Below, piece by piece: positions 1 to 12,054 of a DNA stretch of 64,000 nt (position 1 is its first letter; each line of letters starts with the position of its first letter). The stretch is from Rutpela maculata (taxonomy: Eukaryota; Arthropoda; Insecta; Coleoptera; Cerambycidae). The notes below the pieces were generated by a model, which saw only the letters and a list, made by a program, of their open reading frames with translations, had not been told where the DNA came from and searched no databases. The stretch lies in the NCBI GenBank assembly GCA_936432065.2, contig OW386293.2:49363368-49427367 (forward strand), read 5' to 3'. A program made the position numbers and the translations under genes.

Positions 1-470
1 ACCAAAAATAAAATATTGTGTTCCAAAATTTGGGAAACTTTACTGAAATTTTAACATTTTCTCTCTTTCTTTTCTATCGAAATAAAACGATCTTTATTCA
101 TTTCTTATGGAGATTTTTTATTTGTTGATTTGTTTTTGTATATTTACATTAGTTCTTTAAAATGGAAAATATACTGGATGCTTAAATATTTTTTAAACTA
201 AACTAACCAATATTTGGTACACCGTTAATTCATTTTCACAAATAATTCATGTAAATCCTACATAAATGATTATAAATATTAAAAAACTTATGTTCAATAA
301 ATACTGTGATATGTTTCTCAGAAACGTTTGTAAATCCTAATAAATCAGCCTTAACGTGGAAAATAATTAAAAATATTTAATTGGGAACTAAACTAAAGGC
401 ACTCTTAGAAGCTTAATAATATTGCACAATTTTTATTGTGCAAAATAGTATTGCACAATGTTGTATACTT
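1..470. repeat. Direct repeat copy 1 (470 bp)
   Basis: This block recurs in the same orientation at 1277-1747 with roughly 95% identity by eye. Both copies end at the same point, after a short palindrome built on TTGCACAAT. The left end may lie outside the window. Spacing of about 1277 bp suggests a tandemly duplicated element or the two ends of one element. I see no coding potential in it. Confidence 0.8.
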
Positions 471-490
471 AAAAGAATTATATTTTCAAC

Positions 491-577
491 TTAGCAGCAA
501 AATAGATTGACTGACTTGACTCTATTCCTAGTCGAGCATGGCAAGCCGCGGCAGTCAATCTACTATTTTGCTGCTTA
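491..577. repeat. Imperfect hairpin in the repeat spacer
   Basis: The arms AGCAGCAAAATAGATTGACTG and its reverse complement (with a 3-base insertion) flank a loop of about 38 bases. It lies between the two 470 bp direct repeats. The rest of the spacer, 578-1276, holds nothing I recognise. Confidence 0.7.
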
Positions 578-1276
578 GTTAAACAAATAACTTGCATGTA
601 AGACATGTGAGTTGAAATGATTGCAAATTAGGTCCTCTAATACCTATTAACGGAAATACCTCGAGTTACTAGTACCTAACCCTGTATATCATCCTTTTTA
701 AGTAGCTTTAACATTTTAAATCAAAATTCCCAGCTAACATTGTATAAAACGACCCTCTTGATAAATATACGCCACCGTTTTAAAGGAAAGAGGTTTAAAG
801 ACAATATTGTTGTTTCATTTCATTTGGTAATGTGCATGTCATACTCTGCTAGCTTCGCAGACGAGAGGTATTACCCTGACACCCTGTATTATTTAATTAT
901 TAGCAAAACAGCGAAACCACTTATTTTACCATTATTGCACACTTATATTTAACATAGTTTTGTAAGATAACATAATTAAATTAGATTAAATCTACCTGAT
1001 TTGTTGATAATGTTTTAAAAAACGAAATATTTGTCAGTATAAGTGAATATTGGAAAAAGGTAAGATTGCAATAACAGTTCTTATTTTTGTAAAGTAATCT
1101 CGCTTTAATTGTACCTAGAACATCGACATAAATATTTCATTTTTTCCTGTGGCTACCTCCCTTCGCTTTCAGTTTTAGGCAAGAACCCCTATTTATTTAT
1201 TCCTTTATTTTGTTCGTTAACTGATCCATACTAATCATATGATTTATTTGTTTTCTTGACAATCCCAAAGTTCGTT

Positions 1277-1747
1277 ACCAAAAATAAAATATTGTCTTCC
1301 AAAATTTGGGAAACGTTACTGGAATTTTAACATTTTCTCCCTTTCTTTTTTATCGAAATAAAACGATCTTTATTCATTTCTTATGGAGATTTTTTATTTG
1401 TTGATTTGTTTTCGTATATTTACATTAGTTCTTTAAAATGGAAAATTTACTGGATGCTTAAATATTTTTTAAACTAATCAATATTTGGTACACCGTTAAT
1501 TCATTTTCACAAATAATTCATGCAAATCCTCCATAAATCATTATAAATATTAAAGAACTTATGTTAAATAAATACTGTGATTCAATAAATGCTTCTCAGA
1601 AACGTTTGTAAATCCTAATAAATCAGCCTTAACGTGGAAAATAATTAAAATATTTAATTGGGAACTAAACTAAAGGCACTCTTAGAAGCTTAATAATATT
1701 GCACAATTTTTATTGTGCAAAATAGTATTGCACAATGTTGTATACTT
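1277..1747. repeat. Direct repeat copy 2 (about 470 bp)
   Basis: Second copy of the 1-470 block, differing by scattered substitutions and small indels (for example an inserted TTCAATAAATGC-like stretch near 1580). From 1748 to about 2290 I see only AT-rich unique sequence with several TTGCACAAT-like words. Confidence 0.8.
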
Positions 1748-2295
1748 CGAACGATTCAATATTTTTGCACAATATTCAGTTAAGTTCTGGAAACAGGTGA
1801 GTTAAAATATATAAACGAAAAGCTTGCTTGGCGGTTTTATTACATTTTGCTTGTAAAATACCAAGAAACAGCGTTGGTGGCACTTAAAATGTACTGAATT
1901 CAATTTAATATTTTTTTTACAATTTCCTTGCCGGCTTTTGGTTACATCTTTGTTTTCTTTTAGTTCCTTATATGCTTCATTTTTTAAGTTCTTCTCAGAG
2001 TATTATATGTACACTTTCAGTATTCTACAAACTTATAATTGTCCATATAAATTTTGAAAATTCTTGAATAAATCACTACTTCGGTCTTATTTGTCATACC
2101 TACAAGCTGTATTGAGTGAAGATTACGTAACACTACACGTACAATATAATTCAAGATTGTGCAATACATTTTAAATATGCACAATCTTCATTCAATTCTT
2201 GAGCAATGTACACAATATAGATCCTAAAGATATATACAAATATAATAAAGGAATATTTAAAATAAAAAGAATAAACATTACTTATGTAGATATAG

Positions 2296-2470
2296 TTTTG
2301 TATGACTGCGTGGTCCAGAGGCAAACACAACTGGCTTTCGTCTGGAGTTCGGGTTTATTTCCTGGTCGGGGCACTGAGATTTTTTAGAAAAAAAAGAATG
2401 ATCCCGGTATACTCGGATATTGGATATGTATTCCTTGTCTCGAAATGCGTACCCCTTCAATTTAGGCCTT
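2296..2470 (+). repeat. tRNA-derived SINE-like fragment
   Basis: The stretch has a word resembling a Pol III A box (GCGTGGTCCAGAGG) and, about 35 bases on, one resembling a B box (GAGTTCGGGTTTATTTCC), followed by CCTGGTCGGGGCACTGAG, a layout common in insect tRNA-derived SINEs. It does not fold into a proper tRNA, and I see no clear poly-A tail or target duplication. It may be a decayed SINE head or chance similarity. Confidence 0.4.
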
Positions 2471-3756
2471 TAGAGTCAAAGGGAATTCTATTATTTGTAG
2501 TGTGTCAGTTACTTAACTTGATTAAACTGTGTATGAAATTGCAACCACTAGTCATTAAAGACATAGGTCTATAAAGTATATATCGTTTATATGCCTCAGT
2601 AATATCTTCAGTTTTAGGCCAAAAAAATCTACTTTTCATCCTCTGTTTTAGAAAACCCTTCAGATGGGTTGCAAGATAGTTCTAAGGAAGGTAGCACTTA
2701 TGCATTTCTACTCATTCTTGCAGTCTTTCACCTTTTGGCAGCGTCCTTCACCATAGAATCTGTTCTCTTTGTAATGAATTCTGTTTGTGATGAATCATCT
2801 CATCACACGAGGACTTCTTAATCACTACGAAAGTACAGTCAGTACTCTTACACTCCTTTTTATTTAGCAAATTTTGAAAACCCTTATCGTGAGAAAATTT
2901 GAATTATTTACATCATCATTGATATGTTTTACTTTCAGCGGCAGTTTTAATTTTTTGCACGTAATTATTTTCACTTTCAAACACAACTTGTTCCCCTTTC
3001 ACTGTCTTTCTTTCGTCTTTTTCTTCATTGTCATGCTCATCTTCATCATTATCATTAGTCTTCAATGGACACGTCCAATATTTGTTAATGTTTCAAAGCA
3101 TTTTATACTAGTTGCTCTATGGACCAGCCACCTAAAAGCCTTGTTTCATGGAACCTGGTCCAGCTGGCTGCCATTTACGGATATGCACTAGCTGAAGCTG
3201 CTATACCGGCTTCGTAGTGTGTGTCTACGCATAGGGTTTTCCATCTATTGATGCTTATCCTGGTCTGAATTTGTTTGAAAAAGTAACGTGCTCTGAGGTT
3301 AGCATTTATTTGTATTGGTTGTTGAGAAAAAAATTTTAGGTTTATTTATGTTAGTGTTATGTTAAGTTTGGCGAAGGCACAAGTTAATAATCACACTTTT
3401 TTATGTTTTTTTTTTAAAGTAGGTAAAGTAAAACTATACTCCCTCTTGTGCAATATTTTAGTTTCTGCGGACACTTCGTTAAGCACACACGTCGGACCCG
3501 TTCGTTGTTTTCGTTCTTTTTTAGGCCACGTATTTACAGTTAAGATTTGTTTTATTGACTTACCGTTCAAATCGTTAAGTTTTTGATTACGTACGGACAC
3601 TACTTGCTCGTTCTTTTTGTGTTTGTTTTGGATTTTGGACCAAGTTTTTATTTTTATTTTCTTTATTGACAACGTTAGTTAATAGTTTAGTGTGATATTT
3701 TATGTATTTTAATGTGTGATATTTTAATGTGCATAGAAACCATAAAGAATGATCCT

Positions 3757-3855
3757 AATTTACCAAATGTGTTCAACGGAGTGCGTATGTCCCTAGTTCG
3801 ACGTGCCGAAAAGTGTATTGATGCAGATGGGGGCCATTTCGAACAATTTATGTAA
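3757..3855 (+). pseudogene. C-terminal end of a mariner/Tc1-type transposase
   Basis: The + frame ends in LVRRAEKCIDADGGHFEQFM followed by TAA. An 'RR...C...GGHFE' tail before the stop is familiar from insect mariner-like transposases, though recalled rather than searched. An inverted sister copy ends at 23574-23660 with nearly the same peptide, and the flanking DNA is also shared between the two loci. No catalytic part survives here. The upstream segment 3357-3690 is also shared with the 23.7 kb locus. Confidence 0.55.
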
Positions 3856-4129
3856 ATCGACTTTATTGGTAAGATCTAGATTTATTGAATAATTTTAATT
3901 TTCGATACCTGATCGGCAATTCGTTAAATAAATCAGATTTTTTCCTAACTTAATAATTCTGTTATCGTATATCAGACATCTAACTCTTTATTTCCCAATG
4001 TCATGCAATAATTTCTCGTTTTTTAAGCTTTTAACCCAGAACACTCATTTAGGTTACAAATTTTAAATCACATTTAAATCTGATAAATTATAAACAACAA
4101 TAAAAGCTCCAATATTTTGTTCTAAATTA

Positions 4130-4450
4130 AAAAAAACACACATGTAAAGAAATGCTGTGTTTAAACCCCTTCTACGTCTATGAATTGCTTGCAGTTCTGC
4201 AAAAAGAGATAAGGAATTATTTACATTTTTATAATTGGTTCGGTTGAGGGGCTCATCAAAGGTACCGCCGTTTGCTTTGAACCACCGGCCGGCGACGAGT
4301 CGGTCGGTAATCTTTGCGCTTTTTTATGACAATTTAAAAGTCCTAGAATTATACCTAGTACACGTCTATTGACCCACAAAGGCAGTGGTTCTCAAATGTT
4401 TCCTACCCTAATATTTAAATTGTTGACCTGGGTCAGTTTTTTCAAAGTGC
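4130..4450. repeat. Dispersed inverted repeat, includes hAT-like terminus
   Basis: The segment matches the reverse complement of about 21110-21430. At 4384 it contains CAGTGGTTCTCAAATG, the form of a hAT-superfamily terminal repeat, and the inverted sister carries CATTTGAGAACCACTG near 21158. Because similarity extends on both sides of that word, the two loci seem to share a compound of at least two transposons. Confidence 0.6.
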
Positions 4451-6200
4451 CCCAGTTCCCCTAATTATAGCCGTTGCTTCCAGGGATATGTGTAGGCAGC
4501 ATAATCTGTGAATGTTTAATAGTCTTTTTGATGATGACTGCCGTACCTCCCCCCATTATGAGGCGGTCGGTGCGGTAGATTTGGTAATCGGCTTGTTGGG
4601 TTTTAAGTTTGTCTCAGAAAGACAACAGACGTCTTTAGTACGTGCTGGAACTCTAGTTTCTGCCTGGTTATTCCATTGCAGTTGAACTGTAATAAGTTGA
4701 ATTGGTTTTTTACTTTGGCCATTAAAAAAGTTGGTAGGCATGCTCGAGTAGGATGAATAATTTTTCGAGCGGATCGTTAGTTTGTTTTAGGGCGTGTAAA
4801 ATATTTTTGATTGTTTCCCATATCTTTTTTAAATCCTCGTTATTCCTGGTTTTTGTGTAATGGGTTGTGAGGCGGCTCTCTGCCTTTCTCTAATGTTGGG
4901 CCAAGCTTGCACGTTTTGTGAAGATATAACATCTGCCGGTTCCTGAGAATATGGCGGGAATTTTATGTCCGTCTGTATTTTGTCCTGTTGTGTTGTGTGT
5001 GTGGGTTGTTGTCTAGTGATAGGTCTTTGTGCCGGTGTAGGTTGGTCGTTTGTCGGGTTGTCTGGTCTTGATCTGTGGGCATACCTTTTTTCTTAGGCGC
5101 CAGGTACTCCGGACACTCTCTGTAGTTGGAGGGGTGGCTTGCTTTGCAGTTGACACAAGTTAGGCCTTCTGCCCTGCAAGGTTCCCCCTCGTGCTGTCCC
5201 CCGCACGCATCGTGCGATGCGGTTGCACACCGCAGAGGAGTGTCCGAAGTGCTGGCATCTATGACACTGAGGGATGTCTAGTCTTATGTATTCACTAACT
5301 GAGACTGTAAAAACAGAGCTCCCTCATGGCGTAATAGTTTTCAAGCTTTTTTTGCATTTCTTGACTTTTTGAGTCTTTTTGGGAAGGGGGTAGTTTTAGG
5401 TGTGGTTTTTTTTGGAGGAGATGCTTCCAGGTTAGTGGCTGATATTGAGGTGGTGCCAGTGTTTAGATCTGGTGGTGGAGTAACAACCTCCATTCTGGAG
5501 CGTCTCTGGGTTCAGCGCTATTTTTTCTTGGGGTTGGTAATGGGTGGGGGTTGAGAAGATACTGTGTTAATTGAATAACCAGAGGAGTGTTTTTCCTCAC
5601 TTGATTCAGTATATCTTATATTTTAAATGATGGGGCTGATATCAGGGTTGAAGTGTAAGGGGGGCGAACGGGGGGTGGAATGTATAAGTGCAGTCTTTAT
5701 GACTGTATTGACTGTGGTAAAAGTAGTGGTTGTGATTGCAGAAGTTGTTACGGAAGTTGGGACAACTAGTCTGTCCGCTTGGAGGAAGGGAAACATTCGT
5801 GGCATGTTGAATAACGTGGAATCATATGCTGAATGATAAGTAGAATGGGTTGAATTTTCTGGAGGTGACATTGTGAATGATTTTAGGAATGACAGCGTGC
5901 TGTTATGCAAGTTAGTGTCAAGGTTAGTAAGATTTGACAGATTTGAATTGTTAGATAGATTAGCCTCAGATACAATGTTTTAAAATACCTGTGAATATAT
6001 GTCTGGTTCTTGCTGTGTGTTTTGTCTGCTGTTTTTGTTTGTGTTTGCCGATGTGTTCATGTTTGATTGACTGGTGTGGCTTGTGTTAGAGTTTTGTCGC
6101 CCTTTAAAGGGGCTTTTTCCTTTTTCGTGGCATGTGTTATTAGGTACATGTCAATGTAATTGAATAAAGTGGGGTGTTGTCACTGCACTGGTTTTGCTCT
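4450..6200 (-). pseudogene. Jockey-type LINE relic: gag and start of endonuclease
   Basis: Read on the minus strand, a gag-like region carries zinc knuckles. The first is CHRCQHFGHSSAVC at about 5215-5265 (CX2CX4HX4C); a last one, CVNCKASHPSNYREC, lies at about 5110-5165. A frameshift separates them. Lower in coordinate, frames give the start of an apurinic-type endonuclease: LSETNLKP near 4590-4620 and YRTDRL followed by GGGTAVIIKKTIKH at about 4500-4570. This ORF1-then-endonuclease order is that of Jockey-clade LINEs. The remainder of ORF2 is missing; the relic stops near the hAT-like terminus at 4384. Several frameshifts and stops make it dead. Confidence 0.7.
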
Positions 6201-7860
6201 TTGCAGCGATATATGGTATGTGAGCTACACACTAGTTACGATTAGAAGGTTAAAGAGACAAGTTAAGCTATGAATTCTGTGACCTGCCTGCTGTACTTCT
6301 ATTATATGATGATTGCTATGCCGGCTGGTATCCAAGTGCGTTGTTTTATTCACATTTTTTTGACTTTACCAACAGGGTGGGTAAATGAACTACCCAGTTT
6401 TTCTTTTTTTTACACCACGTGCATGCCCACGTGGGTAGGACCGGAGCGTTAACTGGGCGGTAAATTAAGTTTATTTCTCAGTTATTACTAATATTTGTCT
6501 GCAATTGTCAACAAGAACCTGATATATTTGAAATTTACCTCTGTCGTCACCGATAAATAATAAGGCAGTAATAACTGGGGGAAAAACACTAGGAACAACT
6601 CAAGAAATGTCAACAGCTGCGATGTTGTAAAATTAAATATCGAAAGATTGTTGTTTCACGTGAAAAATATTGCATTATATGTTAACATTTTTGACACATG
6701 CATAGTCTGGGAAGCAGAAGTCGAGGAACAATTTATACAATATCTCTAATATTTAGTGAAATCATGTCGATCTATGACTTACATAAAAATGAATCATAAT
6801 TTATGATTCATAAATAAAAATTGAGGCTTGCAAACAAGGCAAGGTATTTGTTGACGTTTCGTAAAAGACGATGCTAAATCAATTATGTCTTGTCGATGAC
6901 AGACTGCTGTTTTGATGTTTGAGACACAGCATATCTTCTTTATGGGGAAATGAAGCAAAATCTTCCAGTTTTAGAGGGATCTTCGAATATTAGAGTTTGG
7001 ACGTTGAGTAGCGATTCCTTGGGCAGCGGTTTTTTATTCACAATTTCATTCTCGAACTGTGTTACTCAAAGAAATACAATTCGTGAAAGTTTATTGTCTA
7101 AGATTTGATAATAAACTGTCAATGAACATTCTTTAATTTACTAGACAACCGCGCTCTTGAAAAAATTTTACCGACAAAATTTTAATCACTAGTGATATTA
7201 CACCCGATAAAGTTCTAGAATAGCATCAGATATAATCAAATCGCAACTCATCAGTTCTCACTTGCTATTTATTAAAACTGTATATCAGTATAAAAGCATT
7301 ATAAGTATGCTTCATAAGATAATATCAAAATTATTCGCTTTAAAATCAACCAAAAACATAAACAAATGAGGTAGGTGCGGTAATGCCAAACATTTTTTTG
7401 AGACTTCAGCTTCTCTTAAACAGGGTAAGGCGATGCCAACCCTGAGCAGGGAAGTAGGAGGTCATTTGGCATCTATATGACCAAACTATATGAAAAATGT
7501 TACGGCTTTTTTTATATTGCCGATTTTGATTTCTTTAAAAAATCTCCATATTTCATCATTTATTTAAGTATTACGTCTAAATTTAACTTTTGATATTCTG
7601 AAATATTTTTTTCTTTATCCGAAATACATAAACTTCCAACAACAAAAAAAAAAGTTTCTGTCGCCTATAAAAAAATTGACATTTATTAGAAGAAAATTGT
7701 AATGGCAATTAAAAGTTTCGAAGTCTTACAAATTTAAAAAAAAAAGTCATCTAGATATTACAATTACTTTTAAAGCATCTCTATTGTATTTTCTTTAAGT
7801 GGCAATATCATACATACCATTGAGTATTACCAATCACTAAAAATAGACAAAAGACTATCA
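6200..7860. other. No gene recognised
   Basis: AT-rich sequence without a convincing coding frame. About 7140-7215 resembles 45010-45090 (both contain ACTAGACAACCGC and an ACAAAATTT-ACCGA-AAAATT-like stretch). About 7380-7430 resembles part of the 675 bp element found at 51590 and 52524 (TTTTTTTGAGACTTCAGCTT). These look like scattered transposon fragments. Confidence 0.4.
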
Positions 7861-8129
7861 GTCGGCAATAATTTCACTTAATCTAAAATTAAATATGCGC
7901 GTTCTTTCAACAAAAACAAAGCTATCACTTCAAAAAACTTTATTTGAAACAGAAATTATTATTTGAGAACAAAGGCCATGGCAGGTTAAGATAAGTGTCC
8001 GTGCCTTTGTAAGCTTTTTGCGTGTGGTTCCTTCCAGGGATGTATCTTTGCGTAAGATACTACCACAAAAAGTTTTGACCTCAAAAACCTCATAGAATCT
8101 GGGAAAATTTTTTTTTTGAAAATCCAATA

Positions 8130-8416
8130 AAAATTTTTTTTTCTTAATGAAGTGAACCAATCTGTTTGTATTTCACATATATTGTAAATATACTCAAGAC
8201 AATTTATTACTGATATTGTCATGAAATCTTTTCATGAAGAAAACAAAAATTGATGCTTTTGAATTTTTCGAAAAATTTATATATGTACTTACGCGCTATC
8301 GACCACCTCTATTTTTTTACTAATTATACACCATACAATAAGCTATAACATATGTTTTTCACGACACTCTATCGAAGGGTTAACGTAGTCAAATTGGCAA
8401 AGATAATGTTACGTGC
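8130..8416. repeat. Outer fold-back, left arm
   Basis: Pairs with the reverse complement of 11769-12045. The arm ends in GATAATGTTACGTGC and its partner begins GCACGTAACATTATC, so the arms enclose two adjacent elements, 8421-9814 and 9815-11768. A further short pair (7863-7930 with about 13185-13250) lies outside. Confidence 0.8.
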
Positions 8417-8754
8417 CGTTACCCCCCTTAGTAAACACCCTGTATCGTGGGTTCGGAAATTATAACACTAAACAATAATGGGTAACACTAAACAATAATG
8501 TATTTACGTACGCATTAATTACAACAAATAAAGAAAAAGAGTATAAATTGGTTAGAATTCGATATATTAATAAATATATTAATGAACAACTGCTTGGATT
8601 ACACGTATTGAAAATTTTTTGGAGCAGCATACGAATTTTTTTGAAATAACGAGATGTATTTTTCACAATACATATATTTTCTACAAAGCTCCAACGAAAC
8701 GGTAATACATAAAAAAATTATGTGTTTAATAATAAGGATACATAATAAAAAACA

Positions 8755-9077
8755 TGGTATGCTAATGATATATGATAATATTAGTTGTCTTCATCACTAT
8801 CCTCATTTATTGTATCACTGATATCTTCTGCGAACAGTTTTACTGATGGTTTCGGAATATCGTCGAGAAACCTTGCATATGATAAATTCATGTTTAAGTT
8901 AAAAAAAAAATTAATTAGTTTTCTATACCTTAGAAATGGATTTATCATATGCAAGGTCGACGATATTCCGAAATCATCAATAAAACTGTCTGAATTATTC
9001 GTAGAAGATATCAGTGTTACAATAAATGAGGACAGTGATGAAGGCGACTAATATTATCATATATCATTAGCATAACA
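8755..9077. repeat. Inner inverted repeat encoding an acidic C-terminus twice
   Basis: The two arms (about 8755-8900 and 8935-9077) are imperfect reverse complements centred near 8915. Each, read outward, encodes a similar acidic tail: DDIPKSSIKLSELFVEDIS with NEDSDEGD on the + strand (to 9051), and DDIPKPSVKLFAEDISDTIN with EDSDEDN on the minus strand. This suggests that the end of a real protein-coding gene was captured and then inverted-duplicated. The parent protein is not recognised. An 88-residue + frame runs across the whole structure (8785-9051). Confidence 0.6.
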
Positions 9078-9131
9078 TGCTTTTTTATTATGTATTCTTA
9101 ATATTAAACACATTAGTATATTATATTACTA

Positions 9132-9233
9132 GGAGTAGAACGCACTCTTTTTTTGTGTTGAGCCCAGGATTTGCGGCTGAGGCGAAGCCGAAGCCGCAAA
9201 CTGGGCGAAACACAAAAAAAGGCGTTCTACTCC
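9132..9233. mobile_element. 102 bp hairpin MITE
   Basis: Ends GGAGTAGAACGC and GCGTTCTACTCC are inverted copies. Internal stretches (TTTTTTTGTG with CACAAAAAAA, AGCCCAG with CTGGGC, TTTGCGGCT with AGCCGCAAA) continue the stem almost to a 13-base GC-rich loop. No target duplication is clear. It could equally be a structured segment of the surrounding element. Confidence 0.6.
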
Positions 9234-9814
9234 GTGTAATATATACTATTTTTTCTTCAAGCGTATTAAAATGCAAAAATTCATTTATTTATCATAAATG
9301 TACAAATATTCAAACTACAGTCTTACATGTTGACACAATATGACAAGTGGCTAGTGGATAGCGCGCCACCGGTGGCTTTCAGTATTAACATTATGTTACT
9401 AGTAAAACAATGTCCACTACGGTGGCGTTCGGTACTAACATTTTGTTACTAGTAAAACAATGTCCTACTTCTACTTCTGTTTTTGGTGACATAATTTAAA
9501 CATTTTAATACGCTTGAAGAAAAAATTTTTTTGTATTACCATTTCGATGGAGCTTTGTAGAAAATGTTTGCATTGTGAAAAATACATCTCGTTATTTCAA
9601 AAAAATACGTAGACTGCTCCAAAAAATTTTCAATACGTATAATCCAAGCAGTTGTTGTTCATTTATATATTTATTAATATATCAAGTTTCAAACCAATTT
9701 ATACTCTTTTTCTTTATTTGTTGTAATTAGTACGTAAGTAAATACATTATTGTTTAGTGTTACCCTGGTGTTATAATTTCCGAACCCACTATACAGGGTG
9801 TTTACTAAGGGGGG

Positions 9815-11768
9815 TGACAGTGTAGAAGAACGCACTACCGGGCGTCAAAATGACGCGGCACCAATTTATTTCTCAGGGAGCGCCAGTCGCATATTACCCC
9901 GTTCTTCTACCTCCCAGGCGGGTTCGAGATAAGATGCACTTCGATAGCCGAGTAATGGACCAAGGCTGCACTACCACAGATCGGAAATGACGCTCTCTCT
10001 GGAATTGAATTCCCTCGTTAGGGGTTTAGGTACCTCTTAATTTCCTGAAATTTTGCATAAAAAAATCCCAACCGAAGAATTTCTCTGCGGAGGGATTAAT
10101 TTTTGTACGTGGAAACCACGTTTTGGTCTGTTAATGACGGAATCTATTTTTTAAAAAACGCATAAAAAAATCCCTATCAAACCTCCGTAAAGCAACCAGA
10201 AGGTCGAACGTTAATGTGAATTAACTCGACACATCCGGCTTTCTATACGAAAGTTCCAGGGATTATAGACCGTCAACAGGCCTCAAGATCAATTAAGAAA
10301 CAATAGTTCAAAGAATCCGTTTATTTAACAGAATTGGTTATACAAAATTCTCAAGATAAGAATCGTGCCTTCCCCAATCAAGGTAATGACTTTCAGACCA
10401 TACAAGCGAGAGCGCTCACGCTAACGATCGATTAGGTAGAAAAGATTCATGCATACCTTCTCAGAATCAAAATGCAAGCTTTTTAGAGAAGTCTGAGACT
10501 ATTTGTAATTTATAATTACGGCTGACTGATATTAACTTAAAAAAGTTTTACTGAATGAATTTAGTATCGCTAGAGACTACTTAGCTTTAAAGTTCTTGTA
10601 TCGCGGAGATTCACGTACTCAAACACATTCATGAGGACTTATAACTGCATAAGTTTAATGGCGTTCGATCAGTCCACGATTTACTTGCTCCTATGCAGTT
10701 GTTCAATATTATCGATATGGCAGCAACCCACCTTCGAGCGACATTTAGGCAAAATTGAATTTTTGGTTTTTTATGCACAAGGCGTTTTCCTCTATAACTT
10801 TGTCATTTGAAAAGCCCTGCTATTGGCTTTTCTACCATTGCTTAGTCTGGACCACTCAACGCGCTCGACCAAATTGTGAGCCGCTGAGTCAATCCGAACT
10901 CTTTCTATGCGAGAAACCGGCCTTGCACATGTGCATTTATTTTTATCAATTTTTGCTTATCGGCACTACGCCGGCTTTGTCAAAATCTTCTATTTTGCCT
11001 TTTGGATGCAGTGCATCGCTAAAATTTTATGCTCATACTTTAGAATTGGGCTTTCAATGACCGTGCATCAAAATGTCTTTGGTGGAGGAATAAAAAATAA
11101 AAAATATTTCAAAGTATATTTTCGTAGTACTTTTTAAACTGACTTTGTGGTACTTTTGAAAAATCTATTTTAAGACCAATTTCGGCGTACTTTTGAAAAA
11201 TCAATTTTCAAGCCAAATTTCAAGGTACTTTTGAAAAACTAATCTGCGGGTGAAATTTTGGCGTACTTTTGAAAAATCGATTTTCAAGCCTTTCAAGGTA
11301 GTTTTGAAAAATTAATCTGCGGGTGAAATTTTGGCGTACTTTTGAAAAATCGATTTTCAAGCCAAATTTCAACTCAGTTTTGAAAAATTAGTCTGCAAGT
11401 GAAATTTTGGCGTACTTTCGATAAATCGATTCTTGAGCCAAATTTTGACGCCCTTTCAAAAATATTATTTTTCAAAGTCCAATTTGTGGTACCTTTGAAA
11501 AAGTATATTATTCATAAATCTTTGTCATTATATACTTCTGCTCTCATATCCTGAACCAAAAACATTTTTCCTAAGTGAAAATTCGGTGTTTCTTCGAATT
11601 TTCACCTGGTCATTTCCAACGCCTTATAGAACCCAAAACGGTCCTTATGGACTGATCTGTGCCTCTGCAGACTCTTAAAAATGTCTTTAAATGAAATTTT
11701 TGCCTAAGTCGAATTTTGATTCTGTCTTCAACTTAGGACGATTTTGGAGAGTTCTACAACAGCACGTA
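9815..11768. mobile_element. TIR element family X, copy 1 (1.95 kb)
   Basis: Similar throughout to 41396-44030 once that copy's insertion is removed. Near its ends are TGTAGAAGAAC (9821) and GTTCTACAACA (11758-11768), imperfect inverted repeats. Shared landmarks include CCCAGGCGGGTTCGAGATAA near 9915 and CCTAAGTGAAAATTCGGTGT near 11570. Two frames of 101 and 76 residues lie at 10755-11137 but overlap in different phases and resemble nothing I know. A minisatellite occupies 11125-11500. It abuts the 8421-9814 element inside the outer fold-back arms. Confidence 0.65.
11125..11500. repeat. Minisatellite of about 110 bp units built from 37 bp modules
   Basis: The word GTACTTTTGAAAAAT recurs about every 37 bases, alternating with TTCAAGCCAAATTTCAA, AATCTGCGGGTGAAATTTTG and related blocks. 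That gives a higher-order unit of roughly 110 bp repeated three to four times. The second copy of the host element lacks the array or lost it with the insertion at 42620. Confidence 0.75.
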
Positions 11769-12045
11769 ACATTATCTTTGCCAATTTGACTACGTCATCG
11801 ATAGAGTTTTGTAAAAATTATATGTTATAGCTTATTGTATAGTGTGTAATTAGTAAAAAAATAGAGGTGGTCGCTAACGTGTAAGTACGTATATATATTT
11901 TTCAAAAAATTCAAAAGCATCAATTTTTGTTTTCCTCATGAAAAGATTTCATGAAAATATCAATAATAAATTGTCTTGAGTATATTTACAATATATGTGA
12001 AATACAAACAAATTGGTTCACATGATTAAGAAAAAATCGAGCACA
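11769..12045. repeat. Outer fold-back, right arm
   Basis: Reverse complement of 8130-8416 with a few mismatches. It includes the shared words TTCATGAAAATATCAATAATA and TTGTCTTGAGTATATTTACA. Confidence 0.8.
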
Positions 12046-12054
12046 CACACTAAA

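Larger units (their letters stand above)
8421..9814. mobile_element. TIR element of 1.4 kb with long fold-back arms
   Basis: The ends are inverted copies: CCCCCCTTAGTAAACACCCT at the left and AGGGTGTTTACTAAGGGGGG at the right. Similarity continues inward about 280 bp on each side (8422-8705 against 9537-9814). A second, inner inverted repeat lies at 8755-9077, and a 102 bp hairpin plus a further arm pair (about 9248-9272 with 9500-9525) sit between. No transposase domain is recognised, so it is likely non-autonomous. Confidence 0.75.

Noticed and set aside
740..952. 70-residue frame in the repeat spacer
   Set aside because: No protein-like pattern, no start context, AT-rich chance frame.
2296..2375. 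A tRNA gene
   Set aside because: Box-like words are present but the cloverleaf does not form; kept only as a SINE-like fragment.
5369..5910. Frames of 61-95 residues on both strands
   Set aside because: Low-complexity G/T-rich region of the LINE gag relic; the frames overlap on opposite strands and show no domains.
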